Shown one piece after another: positions 12,388 through 23,373 of a DNA stretch of 64,000 nt. The notes below the pieces were generated by a model. It did no database searches and was not told the DNA's origin. It worked only from the letters and a program-made list of their open reading frames with translations. The position numbers and the translations under genes are program-made. The first letter of the stretch is position 1; the number at the start of each line of letters is the position of its first letter. Source of the stretch: Neostapfia colusana (Eukaryota; Streptophyta; Magnoliopsida; Poales; Poaceae). Where the stretch lies: the NCBI GenBank assembly GCA_030760725.1, contig JASWHV010000011.1, forward strand, positions 14,719,501 through 14,783,500, written 5' to 3'.

Positions 12388-14834
12388 CTACATGAGATAA
12401 ACATATGTATATGTCAATTTAAATGCATTTGAATTTGAAGTTGAATTTGTTAAGACTATAAGTATTGCTAGACAGGCCCAATGACTCTGAAATTTTTACT
12501 GTGGTTTGGATGCAACCTAGACAGAGACTTTGCCAAATTTCATTTGCAGCAAAGCTCATTTAAGCCCTCCACAAATAATTGTGTCTTCGGTCTTACTTGG
12601 AGCTCTTAGGGTGTTCTAGGGATTTTCATGGAGTAAGCCATGACTTTCAGGAAACTAGATTTTCCAAAGATTCTATTGGAGTTTGTTTCACCTAATTTGA
12701 AGATTCCTAGCAAAAGATATGAGCTAAACAAGTTCAGAGAAATTCTGAAAAATGTTTCTGGACATTTTTCATTTTGTCTGGAACAGTTTTATTAATCACA
12801 CCATTAGGTGGATCAAATTAGCTCAAATGGATCTGAAATTTTTATGGTAGCTCAAGGATATTATGATGAACATCCTGTCAAAATTTCAGAATTTTCCTCC
12901 AAACGGTTCTCCTGTTAAAATTCTAAACACTTTAAATTTTGAAGAATTAATTCTGTAGAAATAAGAATTTTCATAAAGTGAAACTTCATTTGCTGGAAAC
13001 TACTCAGAGAGATGAATCCAACAAAATTTGGTTCACTTGATTTGGAGTTTCCTTGCCAAAGTTATGTAGGTTTGAAGTTTGAACTAAATCTGAAAATCGG
13101 GGAAAAGTTCAAACTTCTGCCGGTGGGTCCCACGTGCTCGGCTTCTTCTTCTTCTTCGCGCCAAAAGCCCGACGGCAGTGGTCTCCGGTGAGACTAGCAG
13201 GAAACGAGTTCCCGGCCACCCCTCGGCCCGAAACTCACCGCCTCCCCGTTTTCCAACCTCGTGAACTCATCTGCGGGCTCGCCGGCCGCCGGCGATGGCC
13301 GGAAACATGTGCACACCGGTGACAGCACCCGCTAGGGTTTTGGCGAGGTTGGTTAGGCTCTGTACTTTACCAAAGCTTCGGGTTTTTGTCTGTACAGCAC
13401 CAGGGAACCAAAAGGAAGCTGGAAATGGCAGTCAACTTCGGTGAAACGGCAGGCAACACCGAGCACCACGGTGAACCGAGACCGTTTTCCATGGCGGCCC
13501 GAAGAACTGCCCTCTCGGAGCCAATTCTCAATGATTTTCCTAAGTTTTGCTTCAAGGAGAGGCACTAGGGGATGTACAAGCTACTTGTCAACGAGCTCGG
13601 CTTTTGGGTGTACAGGTGAACCGAATTTTGCTCACAACCGAGCTCAGGTGTTTTGTAATAGGGTTTGGAAACTCGAAAAATTCCAGCTATACGGTGGATC
13701 ATTTGCTAAACGGAGAGAAGCTACACAACCTAGAGAAGCTAACACACCTTTCTTGTGTAGGAAAGCAGAGGCGAAAGTGACCGTGGCATCCTGTCCACGG
13801 TGAACCAAAACGATTGCCGCTGCAACCCTCGGTAACTCGTTGGTGTTCGTCGAACTGTGATCACCCGGAGCTACCAAACTTTGGTACGGCGAGGGGAGTA
13901 TCTAGAGCACACTTGGATGCTTATTCTTGCAGTGTGAAACTCAAGCAATCGATGATCACCTGACTGTGGCGAGCAAAACACCGAGAGCGCGGGCAGTGGC
14001 GTTGTTCTTTGCAGGAGCGGAGCAGAGAGCGAGGGAACGCGAGATAGAAGTGAGGAAAATCGACTTTGGCAGCTCGTGGAGTGATAAGAGCGGGTCACAC
14101 GTCGAACAGCATGAGCTGGCGCTGATTTCCCATTGGGAACGGGTCGGCCAGCGCGCTGGCGCTCGCCCGTGCTCAGGAGACCCGAGCTGAGGCGGTTCCT
14201 CTGTTTAGAGTGACTGACAAGAGGGCCCCACCCCCAATTTTAACCTCCTAAATTCAATTTTTCCACTGCTCAAAACAGTAGAGTCCCTAATACCCTTTGC
14301 AAGTTGATCAAATTTCACAATGGCCACTTGACTTTGAATAACTCATAGTGTGATTTTATTTGATCAAATTTGCAGCAAATGTGAATCTGAAATTCAAATT
14401 CTATTTGAATTTAGCCACAATAGCTCATGTCAAGATTAACTCCAAATGGAGTGAAAATTGTTGTGTGAGGTCACAAAAATGTTCTGAATGTGAATATGAA
14501 TCCCACTTTTTAATTCAAGGGATGAAAGGAGTTTGGATTTGAATTTAATGTCAAACTAGCCTCTTTCTAATTATACCCAAAAATATCTCAAAAGGTTTTG
14601 GATTTTGGTGAAAATTGGCATGAGCATTCCTAGCAAAGTGTAGGAGTCTTTCATATACTCAGCCCCTATATGATGCATGTGGGAAATGCCACTTTTGCAT
14701 TTTGTGAGTTATCCTCTAATGACCATGTTGGTGGTGTTTACTTGCTCTTCAAAGGTGTTCGTAATTTTTCCTCAAATGAGGTGAGTGTGCTGTGATGAAC
14801 ACTTTGATTATGTGTAAAAACTTAAGCCCTTACA

Positions 14835-15010
14835 ACTAATGAGCATTACAAGTGTAAGTACAGGTGATTAGAAGATCGACAGAGATGGACACACTTAAAA
14901 AGGGAAAAGAGGAGAAAAAGGCGAAAAATACATGAAGAATAGAATTTAAGGTTTAAATTATCTTGCGTTGAGTTTAGTCTTTTAGTATGAGTTTGTTCAT
15001 TGGTCCAAAT
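14835..15010. other. Unassigned spacer
   Basis: An AT-rich flank of Gy3, possibly the start of the Copia LTR. I see no ORF, repeat or motif that settles it. Confidence 0.5.
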
Positions 15011-15089
15011 TGTTGAGAATTATCTAATAGCTCTTAGTCCAAATTTAGGTTAGGTAGAGAGAAGAGTTGAGACAGCCCTAAGAACAGGG

Positions 15090-16385
15090 CCGGACTTGTC
15101 TGAGCTGGAAGGCAGGACCAGTCCGGTCACATCGGACTAACCCGATGTTAGACCAACCGGGAGTTTCTGAGTGAGTTCGGACTTGTCTGTTCAGGGAAGG
15201 ACTAGTCTGTGGTGAGTGCGTTTGAGTCCTTCAGGAACTAAGTTCTAAAGGACCGGACTAGTCCACTCTGTCTGACTAGTCTGTTTCTAACCAGAACAAG
15301 AGTTTTTGTGTGAGATCGGACTACACTATTGTGAGGCAGACTAGTCCATTTGAAACTTGGAAGTGGCTGCAGGGACTAAGTCCTGGATGGCCAGGCTTGT
15401 CTGCCCCTAGAGGCCAGACTAGTCCGGTGGACCAGACATGTCCGTTCTCAACTGGAACAGTTGTTTCTATGTGAGATCGGACTTGTCCGTTATTGACCGG
15501 ACTAGTCCAGTGGTGTGTGACCATTTGAATTCAAAAGGAGGTCGGTGACCATTTGGTTGGTGAAGTGTGACATCACCGGTGACTGTTTGGTTCGTGAAGT
15601 GTGAGATCACCGGTCCCATGGGTCGCACTAGTATGGTGTTACAGGTCGGACTAGTCCGGACTTTTTCTGGTGGCAATGGCTAATTATCGGGACCTCTATA
15701 AAAAGGGGATCCCCGGGCCTCCAAGAAATACTCTCGAACTCTAGCGCCGGCATAGTATTCCTAGAGCTTTCCTAGCCCCTTCTCTTCAATTCTTTGAGCC
15801 CTAAGAGTGATTCTTGAGGGTTTGTGAGTTTTGGGAAGAGGAGAAAGAGGGGAGTGATTAGTATTGAGCTCTTGGTTGATTCTCTTACACTAACTGGGTA
15901 TTTGAGTTGTTTAGGGTGCTGATTTGTATGTTCTTTGAGCTGAAATCTTGTGGCAGCATCAATTTGTGAGTCGCTCCATGAATTGTTGTGAAGTCCTTGT
16001 GATCTAGTGGAAGAACAAGCCAACCTTTGTGGTGCTTGGTGAGGATAGGGTTGAGAGCAACCTGGTCCTTTGTGGACTCCTCAACATGGACGTAGGCTTC
16101 TTGGTGAAGCTGAACCAAGGGATAAATCGTGTGCTCTGCCTCCTTAGGTTTGCCTCTCGTTTCTTGCTAGATCATTTTAATGTTCTTCACATTTATTATT
16201 TAAGTCTTGCGATCCAACTAGTTCTAGTCAATTATTTTCCCGATCAACCTCATCACTAAATTGATGGACTATAGTACTTCACTTCTCATCAAATAGAACA
16301 GCAAAAACTTCTGAGGATCCTCACTTTTGGGTTAAATTCCCTTGTGATCGGACTAGTCCGCCCCATGACCGGACTAGCCTGCACT
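15090..16385. repeat. Dispersed CGGACTAGTCCG-type palindromes
   Basis: More than a dozen perfect or one-off copies of (C)GGACTAGTCC(G) or GGACTTGTCC, mainly at 15094-15660 with two more at 16350-16378. They are irregularly spaced, so this is a motif cluster rather than a tandem satellite. Confidence 0.75.
15697..15704 (+). promoter_or_regulatory. TATA box of Copia LTR
   Basis: TATAAAAA preceded by an AT/GC mix and followed by a GC-rich stretch, downstream of the palindrome field. It is a plausible U3 promoter with a start about 30 bases downstream. Confidence 0.6.
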
Positions 16386-16458
16386 CTATGAACTAATCAG
16401 TTTTATTAAGCCGAAATTCAGATTTTCTGCCTATTCACCCCCCTGTAGGCAACTTTCA

Positions 16459-18580
16459 ACTTTGTCATCCCTTCAAACGATGAATTCACGGCTGCCAACA
16501 TGAGATACGTCAACAACAATAACAAGGTGCGCAACTTGATTATTCAAGGACGGACTCCAAGCGACTTCGACCATGTTGCACATCTCTGATCTGCGTATGA
16601 CGTGTGGAAAGCACTATGCGACTACCACGAAGGCTCCAACACGATCAAGGACGTAATCTAAGATATGTTCAAGAAAGAATACATGCGTTCTGAGATGTAA
16701 CCTGGTGAGTCGATCAATGACTTCTTTGCTCGCTTTAATAAAATTCGTAGCAAATTGCATAGCGTCAATGTTAATTTTTCAAATGCTGAAAATGCTAGAC
16801 AATTGTTAGGTGCATTAGACATGATAATTTGGTAGATTAAAGTTACATCTATTCAGGAATCCACAGCCACGAGTATACTTACTTTAGATTTGCTATATTG
16901 TAGGTTGAAAACTCATGAACATGACATAATTTCACGTAAAAACCCCAACAAGTCTCTTGCATTTTTCTCACAACATGACATGCCTAGTTCTAGTCTATCT
17001 TAATCATGTGGAACACTTGCTTTGCTGTCCTCTCTAACCCTTGAACAGATTGAAGAATTTCTAGAGGAGGAGCTAGCACTTCTCTCTACTCGGTTCTCAA
17101 AAGCATTGCAAAATGTGAGAACTAGAAGGAGAGGAAGTGCTGGTTCACAACGATCCTTCGAATGTGGTATGATAGGACATTTTCGTACAGATTGTCCAAA
17201 TCTTTCAGGCACTACTTCCGGTGACGAAAAGCAAACAAAGTTCAAGTACTCTACCAGCAACAACATAATGAAAAGAAAGACTTTCACAAAATGGCAAATG
17301 ATGGAACACATTCTCTCCACACTCCTAGATAACAACTCAAGTGATGTGGACTCTAGGAGTGAGGAAGATGAAGACAACTTGGCAACAATGTGTTTCATCG
17401 TGGGAAACTCAAGATCAAGTATGGAGGAAGCAGCACACAACAGAGACGATGAAGAGGTATGTCCCACTTGCGAAGACATGTGTGATTCTATTACTCATGC
17501 CACTGTTGTACTTAAGAAAACGGATAAAAAACTTAGGGACAATGCTGTTAAAATTGAATCACTAGAATCTGAAATTAATCGGTTAAAATCTTTGATTCCT
17601 ACTGATGATTCTTGTTCCTCATGTGAATAAATATATATACAATTGTCCTCCTTAAGAAGTGTGCACACCTCCACACTTGATAAACTTTAACTTGGAATTG
17701 AAAAGAACAAAAAGCTTGCTGCACTTAATGATAAAAACATGAAAGATGCTAGCTGTTCTAGAATTGATTTGCATTGTTCTAGTTGTGATGATCATGATAA
17801 GAAACTACATGATGCTATGAATGAGATTTCTATTTTGAACAATGCTTTATGTTCTCATGAAGTTAAATATGATCTAATTGCAAACTTAAAGGAAAAACAT
17901 CATGTGACAACCGCCTACACTTGTCTATTAAACTTGATGACATGCATAAGACACTAGAGCTGTTTTTTAGTGGGAATAAGAAACTAAACTTGCTGCTGAA
18001 TTCTTCTAAGACTTGCAATGATAAAACTGGTTTAGGTTTTACATCATGCTCATGCTAAGGCACATCCACCTAAGGTTGTAAAGTCATTAGGAAGTGCTTT
18101 GAAAAAAACAGTTCCTAAACAAAAAAGGTGGTTTTTAGGTCAGCTGGGGTGTTATCACATTCTGTTGCTAAAACACATGTTGCTTGCTCTTCTAGACATG
18201 AACATAAGGTTAAATTTCATTGTACTTACTATGGTAGAGATGGTCATGTCATAGATTTTTGTCATAGATCACGTAACAACCAAGCAAAACTTGCTGGACG
18301 TGCTGAACCAAATGTTAGACACTTGCAACCTGCTGTAATAAGTCAAACACATAGAAAATTTGCTCCCAAACCTAGTATTTTTCGTGCTATACAAGACACA
18401 CCTCGTAGGTCAGTAGTTGGGTGCAAGAATTCTCAAACTTTGGCTCATAAACCTGCTGTCTTATCTCAGCTTCCGCGGCTTATCCCTGCTGGACGTCGTG
18501 TGACTCAGTACTGGATTCCTAAATGCCTTTTGACTAACCCCAGTATTGAGTCATCGATGTATTGTGCTTCTATGTAGGTT
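16459..18580 (+). pseudogene. gag: Copia gag pseudogene
   Basis: From about 16486 the frame resembles a Copia Gag (segment ending MRYVNNNNKVRNLIIQGRTP, then a PGESINDFFARFNKIRS region), interrupted by several stops before 17022. The 17022-17630 piece carries a zinc-knuckle remnant ECGMIGHFRTDC in which the first Cys is Ser. A second knuckle-like segment at 18229 (CTYYGRDGHVIDFC) has Cys changed to Tyr. A Lys/Glu-rich coiled segment at 17500-17620 and further frames to 18577 look like the long SIRE-type Gag C-terminus. There is no single start. Not functional. Confidence 0.7.
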
Positions 18581-18597
18581 ACACGCTTGAGGAAGGA

Positions 18598-20027
18598 GAA
18601 TATTTGGCTTGTGGATTCAGGTTGCTCATGCCACATGATTGGTAACAAAGAATGATTATCCTCCCTCTATTTTGTGTCGCGTGTAGAGAGTGTTACTTTT
18701 GCCGATAATTCTCCAACTCCTATAATTGCTAAGGGTTCAGTTAAAAATTTAATAATCACTACAGTTTGAAAGATATGGCACTTGTTAAAAATATTAAATA
18801 CAACTTGCTTTCTGTTTCACAATTGCTAGATGAAAATCTTGAAATTGTTTTCACTAAAAATTACTGCAAGGTTATAGATTAAAATGGTGAACTTATGTTT
18901 AACATGTCTTGGTTTGGAAGATTTTTTAAAGCTGATTTTGACATGTCATCCTCTAATCATAGGTGTCTAGTTGCTAACGATTCAAAATACATATTTTTGG
19001 CATCGTAGACTTGGTCACGTAGGCTTTGATCACCTCACACGTTTATTGGTCTTGATCACATACGTGGGTTACCTAAGCTTAAGGGGGACAAAGAAATTGT
19101 TTGATTTTCTTGTAGACGTGTTAAGATTGTTGTAGGTTCACATTCTCTACTCACAATGACCATGACAACAACATCGGTACAACTTTTACACCTTGACACC
19201 ATAGGTCCCTCACGTGTTCAATCCTTTGGAGGAAAATGGTATGTGCTTGTAATTGTTGATGACTATTCTAGATATCTTGCGTTTACTTTTATGGCATCTA
19301 AGAATGAAGCTTTTAGTCATTTTAGAGGTTTGGTTCTTAGACTTTCACTTGATCACCTAGGATCTTTAAAAGCAATAAGAAGCGATAATGGAACCAAATT
19401 TTAAAACCAATCATTTGATCACTTTTGTGCTGAAAATGGAATAGATCATCAATTTTCTTCACCATATGTACCGCAACAAAATGGTGTCATAGACAGAAAG
19501 AACAGAACCTTAGTTGAGATGGCTAGGACTATGCTTTATGAATATCAAACTCCTAGAAAATTTTGAGCAGATGCAATTGCAACAGCTTGTTATGTCTCAA
19601 ATCGAGTTTTCTTGCGAGCTAAGCTAGGAAAAACCCCATATGAGCTTTGGTTTGGATGAAAATGCTATGTTAAGAAACATGGTAATCTTGATAAATTGAA
19701 CCTAGATCTGTTGATGGCATGTTTCTTGGTTATCCATCTCATACTAGAGGCTACCGTGTTCTTTTACTTGACACTAACAAAATTGTGGAGACTTCTGAGG
19801 TTTCTTTTCATGAATCTAGCCTAGGTACTAGATCTAATATTGCAGGTCAATATGCATATCCGCAGGGGGAGAGTATTTTTATTGAAGATGAAGAAGTGGT
19901 ACTGCTGCCTGAAAATTCAGAAGCTAATAACGTCGTTCCTGCTCCTGATTTCGATCTACAACCAGCACTAACAACTACTACCGCTGGATCCAAATTATCG
20001 TCAAGCTACAAGTTATTCGGTTGTTGA
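18598..20027 (+). pseudogene. pol: Copia protease and integrase pseudogene
   Basis: The protease is marked by LVDSGCSCHMIGN near 18610 (active-site DSG). The integrase zinc-binding part (FWHRRLGHVGFDHL) is at about 18995, and the catalytic core at 19156-19600 includes LHLDTIGPS and IRSDNGTKF. The third acidic residue, Glu in the conserved NGVxERKN motif, is Asp here (NGVIDRKN, about 19485). Stops at 19402 and 19564 and several frame changes break the chain. A C-terminal integrase segment (FLGYPSHTRGYRVLLLDTN) follows at 19719-20027. Confidence 0.8.
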
Positions 20028-20029
20028 TG

Positions 20030-21764
20030 AACGTGAAAAAGAAAGAACTTGTGAAGTGTCTACTCCCCTCCGCGTCCTCAAAAGTCATACTCCACAACAG
20101 ATTATTGGAAGCTTGCACGAACGAGTCACAAGGTACAAGTTTTTTGATACAAACTCTCATGCTCATTCTGCTTTTGTTGCTTCTTTTGAACCCAAAGATA
20201 TATCACACGCACTCACTAATGAATCTTGGATCATTGCCATGCAAGAAGAGTTAGAAAATTTTGAAAGAAAAAATATTTGGAAGCTAGTTCCTCCACCTAA
20301 TGATCACACATTGATAGGAACTAAATTGGTGTTTAAAAATAAACAATGTGAGGATGGGGTTGTGGTTAGGAATAAATCTAGGTTGGTTGCTCAGGTTTCA
20401 CACAAGTTGAAGATCTAGATTTTGATGAAACTTTTGCTCCTGTTGCTATATTAGAAGCCATAAGAATTTTATTAGCATTTGTTGTATCTAAAGGTTTCAA
20501 ATTATATTAAATGGATGTGAAAAGTACTTTTCTTAATGGCTACATAGATGAGGAGGTTTATGTTAAGCAACCACCAGGTTTTGAAAATCCAGATTTTACT
20601 AATCATGTTTACAAGCTGTCCAAAGCCTTGTATGATATCAAACGAGCCCCTAGAGCATGGTATGATAGGTTAAAACATCCTTACTTGAAAAGGGGTTTAC
20701 CATGGGCAAAGTAGATAAAACTTTTTTTGTGCTTAAGCATGGCAATGACTCACTATTCGTTCAAGTGTATGTGGATGATATTATCTTTGGTTGTGCTTCT
20801 CATGATCTTGTGTCCAAGTTTTCAGCTATGATGAGTTCAGATTTTAAGATGAGTATGATGGGAGAACTCACATACTTTTTGGGGCTGCAAATCAAACAAA
20901 CTACGGAGGGAACATTTGCGCATCAAATGTAGTATACGAAAGATCTCCTTAACCGTTGCAATATGGAAAACAGCAAACCTCCGTGGACACTAGTGGGAAA
21001 AACAACAACACTTGAACTTGATGAAGATGGTGACCAGGTTGATCAAAAAGAATATAGAAGTATGATCGGATCACTTTCGTACGTCACGGCATCAAGATCA
21101 GGCATACAATTCAGCGTATGTCTTTGTGCAAGATTTCAAGCTTCCCCACGCGCTTCACATCGTCAAGCCGTCAAAAGGATTCTCTGGTATTTACATGGTA
21201 CTCAAGAATTTGGAATTTTTCTTCCTTCTTCCTCAACCGTTACTTTGAAAGCTTTTTTCGGATTCTGATTCTGGGGGTTGTAGGATTGATAGGAAAAGTA
21301 CTTCAGGTGCTTGTCGTTTTCTTAGTAATTCACTTATTGCTTGGTCCTCTAGAAAACAAAATTCAGTTGTACAATCCATGGCCGAATCTGAATATGTAAC
21401 TGCTGCTGGTGCTCGCTCACAAATTTTATGGATTGTTCAAACACTTAAGGACTATCGGGTTGATTTAGATAGTGTTCCGCTATTTTGTGACAACACTAGT
21501 GCCATTTGCGTTGCTAAAAACCCCGTGCAATATTCTAGAACAAAGCACATTGACATTAAGTATCACTTTCTCCGTGATACTTTTGAAAAAGGAAACATTG
21601 TGCTTCACCATGTAGACACCGAACATCAATTGGCCGACATTTTTACAAAATCTTTGGATTTCACTCGTTTTCCATTCATTCATAGTCCCCTTAGGGGTTG
21701 TGCATCCTCATGGCTTAAATTGAGGGGGAATTTTGCAACTTGGGAAGTCTATGTGCGAATATGA
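20030..21764 (+). pseudogene. pol: Copia reverse transcriptase and RNase H pseudogene
   Basis: The RT begins near 20190 (NESWIIAMQEELENFERKNI). It includes MDVKSTFLNGYIDEEVYVKQ (20511; usual D-A-F-L motif with Ala changed to Ser) and the active site VYVDDIIFG (about 20767). RNase H follows from about 21200, with MAESEYVTAAG at 21378 and the Copia end motif TEHQLADIFTKSLD near 21620. The parts lie in at least four frames with several stops. Relationship to SIRE/Maximus is inferred from the motif set and post-pol purine tracts. Confidence 0.85.
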
Positions 21765-22488
21765 AATTAAAAGATAATATAAGCATAAGTGTTTCATACA
21801 TATACGACTTTGTGATTCCTTTTATATGCTAAAAGTTCTTATTACAATACTCATGTTATACATGTTGTAGTTTTTGCCATGACTAGTAATTTGAATAATT
21901 ACTTACACTAAATCTGGTCATGATCGAACTTTTTGTTGTTTTAAACTTGTTGCATGCTCACAAGTGCTTTTAATCATGAAAAATTAATCAATCAATAACC
22001 CACATGTTGACCTTTTATGATCAAATGAAAAATCTGAAAAGATCAAGATAATATGCATGCATCACACTTCTTCTTTTGAGATTGCTTATCATTGCACTGT
22101 GATATGAACATGGAAGGAGTTGTGTATGACTAAAACCATGTCCTTAAGTTTCTGATTGTCAAATGACATAGACTTGGCTTGTTGGTTCGAATAAGGCTGA
22201 TGCGACATATAATCTCATGCAAATGTCATATGATCAAAATTTATGCTTCAAATAATAATAAAAATAAAAATGCAAGAACATGTGTCATGCTTTCAGGTTT
22301 TTGAAATAGTTGAGACAGGGAGATCATGACATGCTTAAATTGAAATTACATTTGATCTCTAGCATGGCTTACACTACTTTATGTGTCTTATTGATGTGAT
22401 AGTGTAAGTTACTTGATTGTATGGCTTGGATGAGCTTTGTTTTATATGTATATGTCATATTATGACAAATTAAAATTTCTCTTTTGAA
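21765..22488. other. Copia post-pol region, non-coding
   Basis: A purine tract TTGAGGGGGAA (about 21718) ends pol, and AT-rich sequence follows up to the Cassandra insertion. SIRE elements often carry an env-like ORF here; I see none intact. Confidence 0.5.
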
Positions 22489-22732
22489 TGTGGCAGCTCT
22501 CTAGGATCATAGACTAGCCCCACCGAACAACACTTGTCTTTTCTACGCACTTTGTCCTCACTCGTGCGCACCCGGGAAGACTTCCCGATAGGTCACCCAT
22601 CACCAAATTTCCTTGGGCCAAGCACGCTTAACCCTGGAGTCCATTGAAGGTTAGCATCCAGAAAAGAAGGTATACACCTTGATGGTATGAGTATTCTATC
22701 AATCCTATTAATACGGAAGCCAGGATATCACA
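22489..22732 (-). repeat. Cassandra 3' LTR
   Basis: 244 bp, homologous to 22927-23168 with scattered substitutions. It carries a 5S-like core at about 22564-22690. Confidence 0.9.
22564..22690 (-). other. 5S rRNA-like segment in Cassandra LTR
   Basis: The minus strand contains GGTTAAGCGTGCTTGG (box-A region of plant 5S) and GATGGGTGACC with ATCGGGAAGTC (box-C region), in 5S order and spacing. It is a retrotransposon-borne derivative rather than a ribosomal gene. Confidence 0.85.
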
Positions 22733-22926
22733 CAATCCACCCCACTTAGAAGATCGACGTCCTCGTCGGTCAACGCCAAGACAAGAACATCCCATTTTTG
22801 CCACGTCCGTACGTTCAGTATTGGCATACGTATACCATACGTCCTGTTAGCAGCGTACTACCATACCCTGTCCCACACTAACCCATATGCACCTGTGAAA
22901 CTGTGAGGGTCGGCTTTGATACCATT

Positions 22927-23168
22927 TGTGGAAGCTCTCTAGGATCATAGACTAGCCCTACCGACCAACACTTGTCTTTTCTACACACTTTGTCCTCACT
23001 CGTGCGCACCCGGGAAGACTTCCCGATCGGTCACCCATTCCCAAATTTCTCCGGTGCAAGCACGCTTAACCCTAGAGTCCTTTGGAGGTGCGCTTCCAGA
23101 AAAGAAGGTACACCTTGATGGTATGAGTATTCTATCAATCCTATTAGACCGGGAGCCAGGATATCACA
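22927..23168 (-). repeat. Cassandra 5' LTR
   Basis: 242 bp, next to the primer site. Its 5S-like core lies at about 23000-23126. Confidence 0.9.
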
Positions 23169-23373
23169 TTGAACCTTGCTGAATAAATTATCAAAGGGGG
23201 AGAAATACGTCACACATTGCACATTCACAAGTGTTTTTGTACGATTCTTCTCAGGGGGAGTGAACATCCTTAGGGGGGGAATTTTCGGGTTTCTTCCCAT
23301 TTGATTTTTTATTTTCAAAATAGGGGAGAAATTTTTGTTTTGTCAAACTTTCCATTAAACGTGAAGGAGCCAA
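23169..23373. other. Purine-tract region before Copia right LTR
   Basis: Several G-rich purine runs (AAAGGGGGAGAAA, CAGGGGGAGTG, TAGGGGGGGAATT, TAGGGGAGAAA, GAAGGAGCCAA) resemble the repeated polypurine stretches upstream of SIRE-type 3' LTRs. No coding potential. Confidence 0.55.

Larger units (their letters stand above)
6959..14834 (-). mobile_element. Gy3: 5' portion of a Tekay-like Gypsy element, group II
   Basis: A partial element on the minus strand. Reading right to left it has a 5' LTR (14834-10905), primer-binding site, leader, orf0 and gag, and it stops at 6959 where LTR2 begins. Its pol and 3' LTR are absent from the window, and probably lie left of Gy1 if the nesting is simple. 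Order, spacing and sequence match Gy9 closely, so it is a relative with older decay. The right flank ACTAA (14835-14839) is a possible target duplication that cannot be checked. Confidence 0.85.
10905..14834 (-). mobile_element. Gy3 5' LTR, group II
   Basis: About 3.9 kb. On the minus strand it begins TGTAAGGGCTTAAG at 14834 and ends ...CTCCGTTA at 10905, beside the primer site, with the terminal CA changed to TA. It is homologous to the Gy9 LTRs throughout the intron-2 region. Signals are a first-exon donor AAG|GTGTGT (13748|13747), mini-exon 12307-12387, third-exon acceptor TTTTGCAG (to 11222) and terminal hairpin 10948-10968. The GC-rich block 13100-14200 is the promoter/first-exon part. 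Confidence 0.85.
15011..16458 (+). mobile_element. Copia left LTR (probable), rich in CGGACTAGTCCG palindromes
   Basis: It starts TGTTGAGA (tentative) and ends ...CCCCCCTGTAGGCAACTTTCA at 16458. It contains a TATA box (15697-15704) followed by a GC-rich leader, and a dense field of palindromic GGACTAGTCC motifs in the upstream part. Maize SIRE-type LTRs (Opie/Ji) carry comparable CGGAC/GTCCG palindromes, from general knowledge. ORFs across it have no recognisable domain. Confidence 0.6.
22489..23168 (-). mobile_element. Complete Cassandra TRIM
   Basis: A 680-bp non-coding LTR element on the minus strand with LTRs 22489-22732 and 22927-23168 (TGTGATATCC...CACA on the minus strand). A perfect 5-bp target duplication TTGAA flanks it (22484-22488 and 23169-23173). 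The minus-strand primer site TGGTATCAAAGCCGACC (22908-22924) is the known Cassandra type. A purine tract read on the minus strand (AAGTGGGGTGGATTG) abuts the left LTR. Both LTRs contain a 5S-rRNA-like segment, the hallmark of Cassandra described by Kalendar and colleagues. It encodes no protein and must use proteins from other elements. Confidence 0.95.

Noticed and set aside
22564..23126. Two 5S rRNA-like sequences on the minus strand
   Set aside because: They lie in both LTRs of a Cassandra TRIM with a primer site and TSD; they are retrotransposon-borne derivatives, not a ribosomal 5S cluster.
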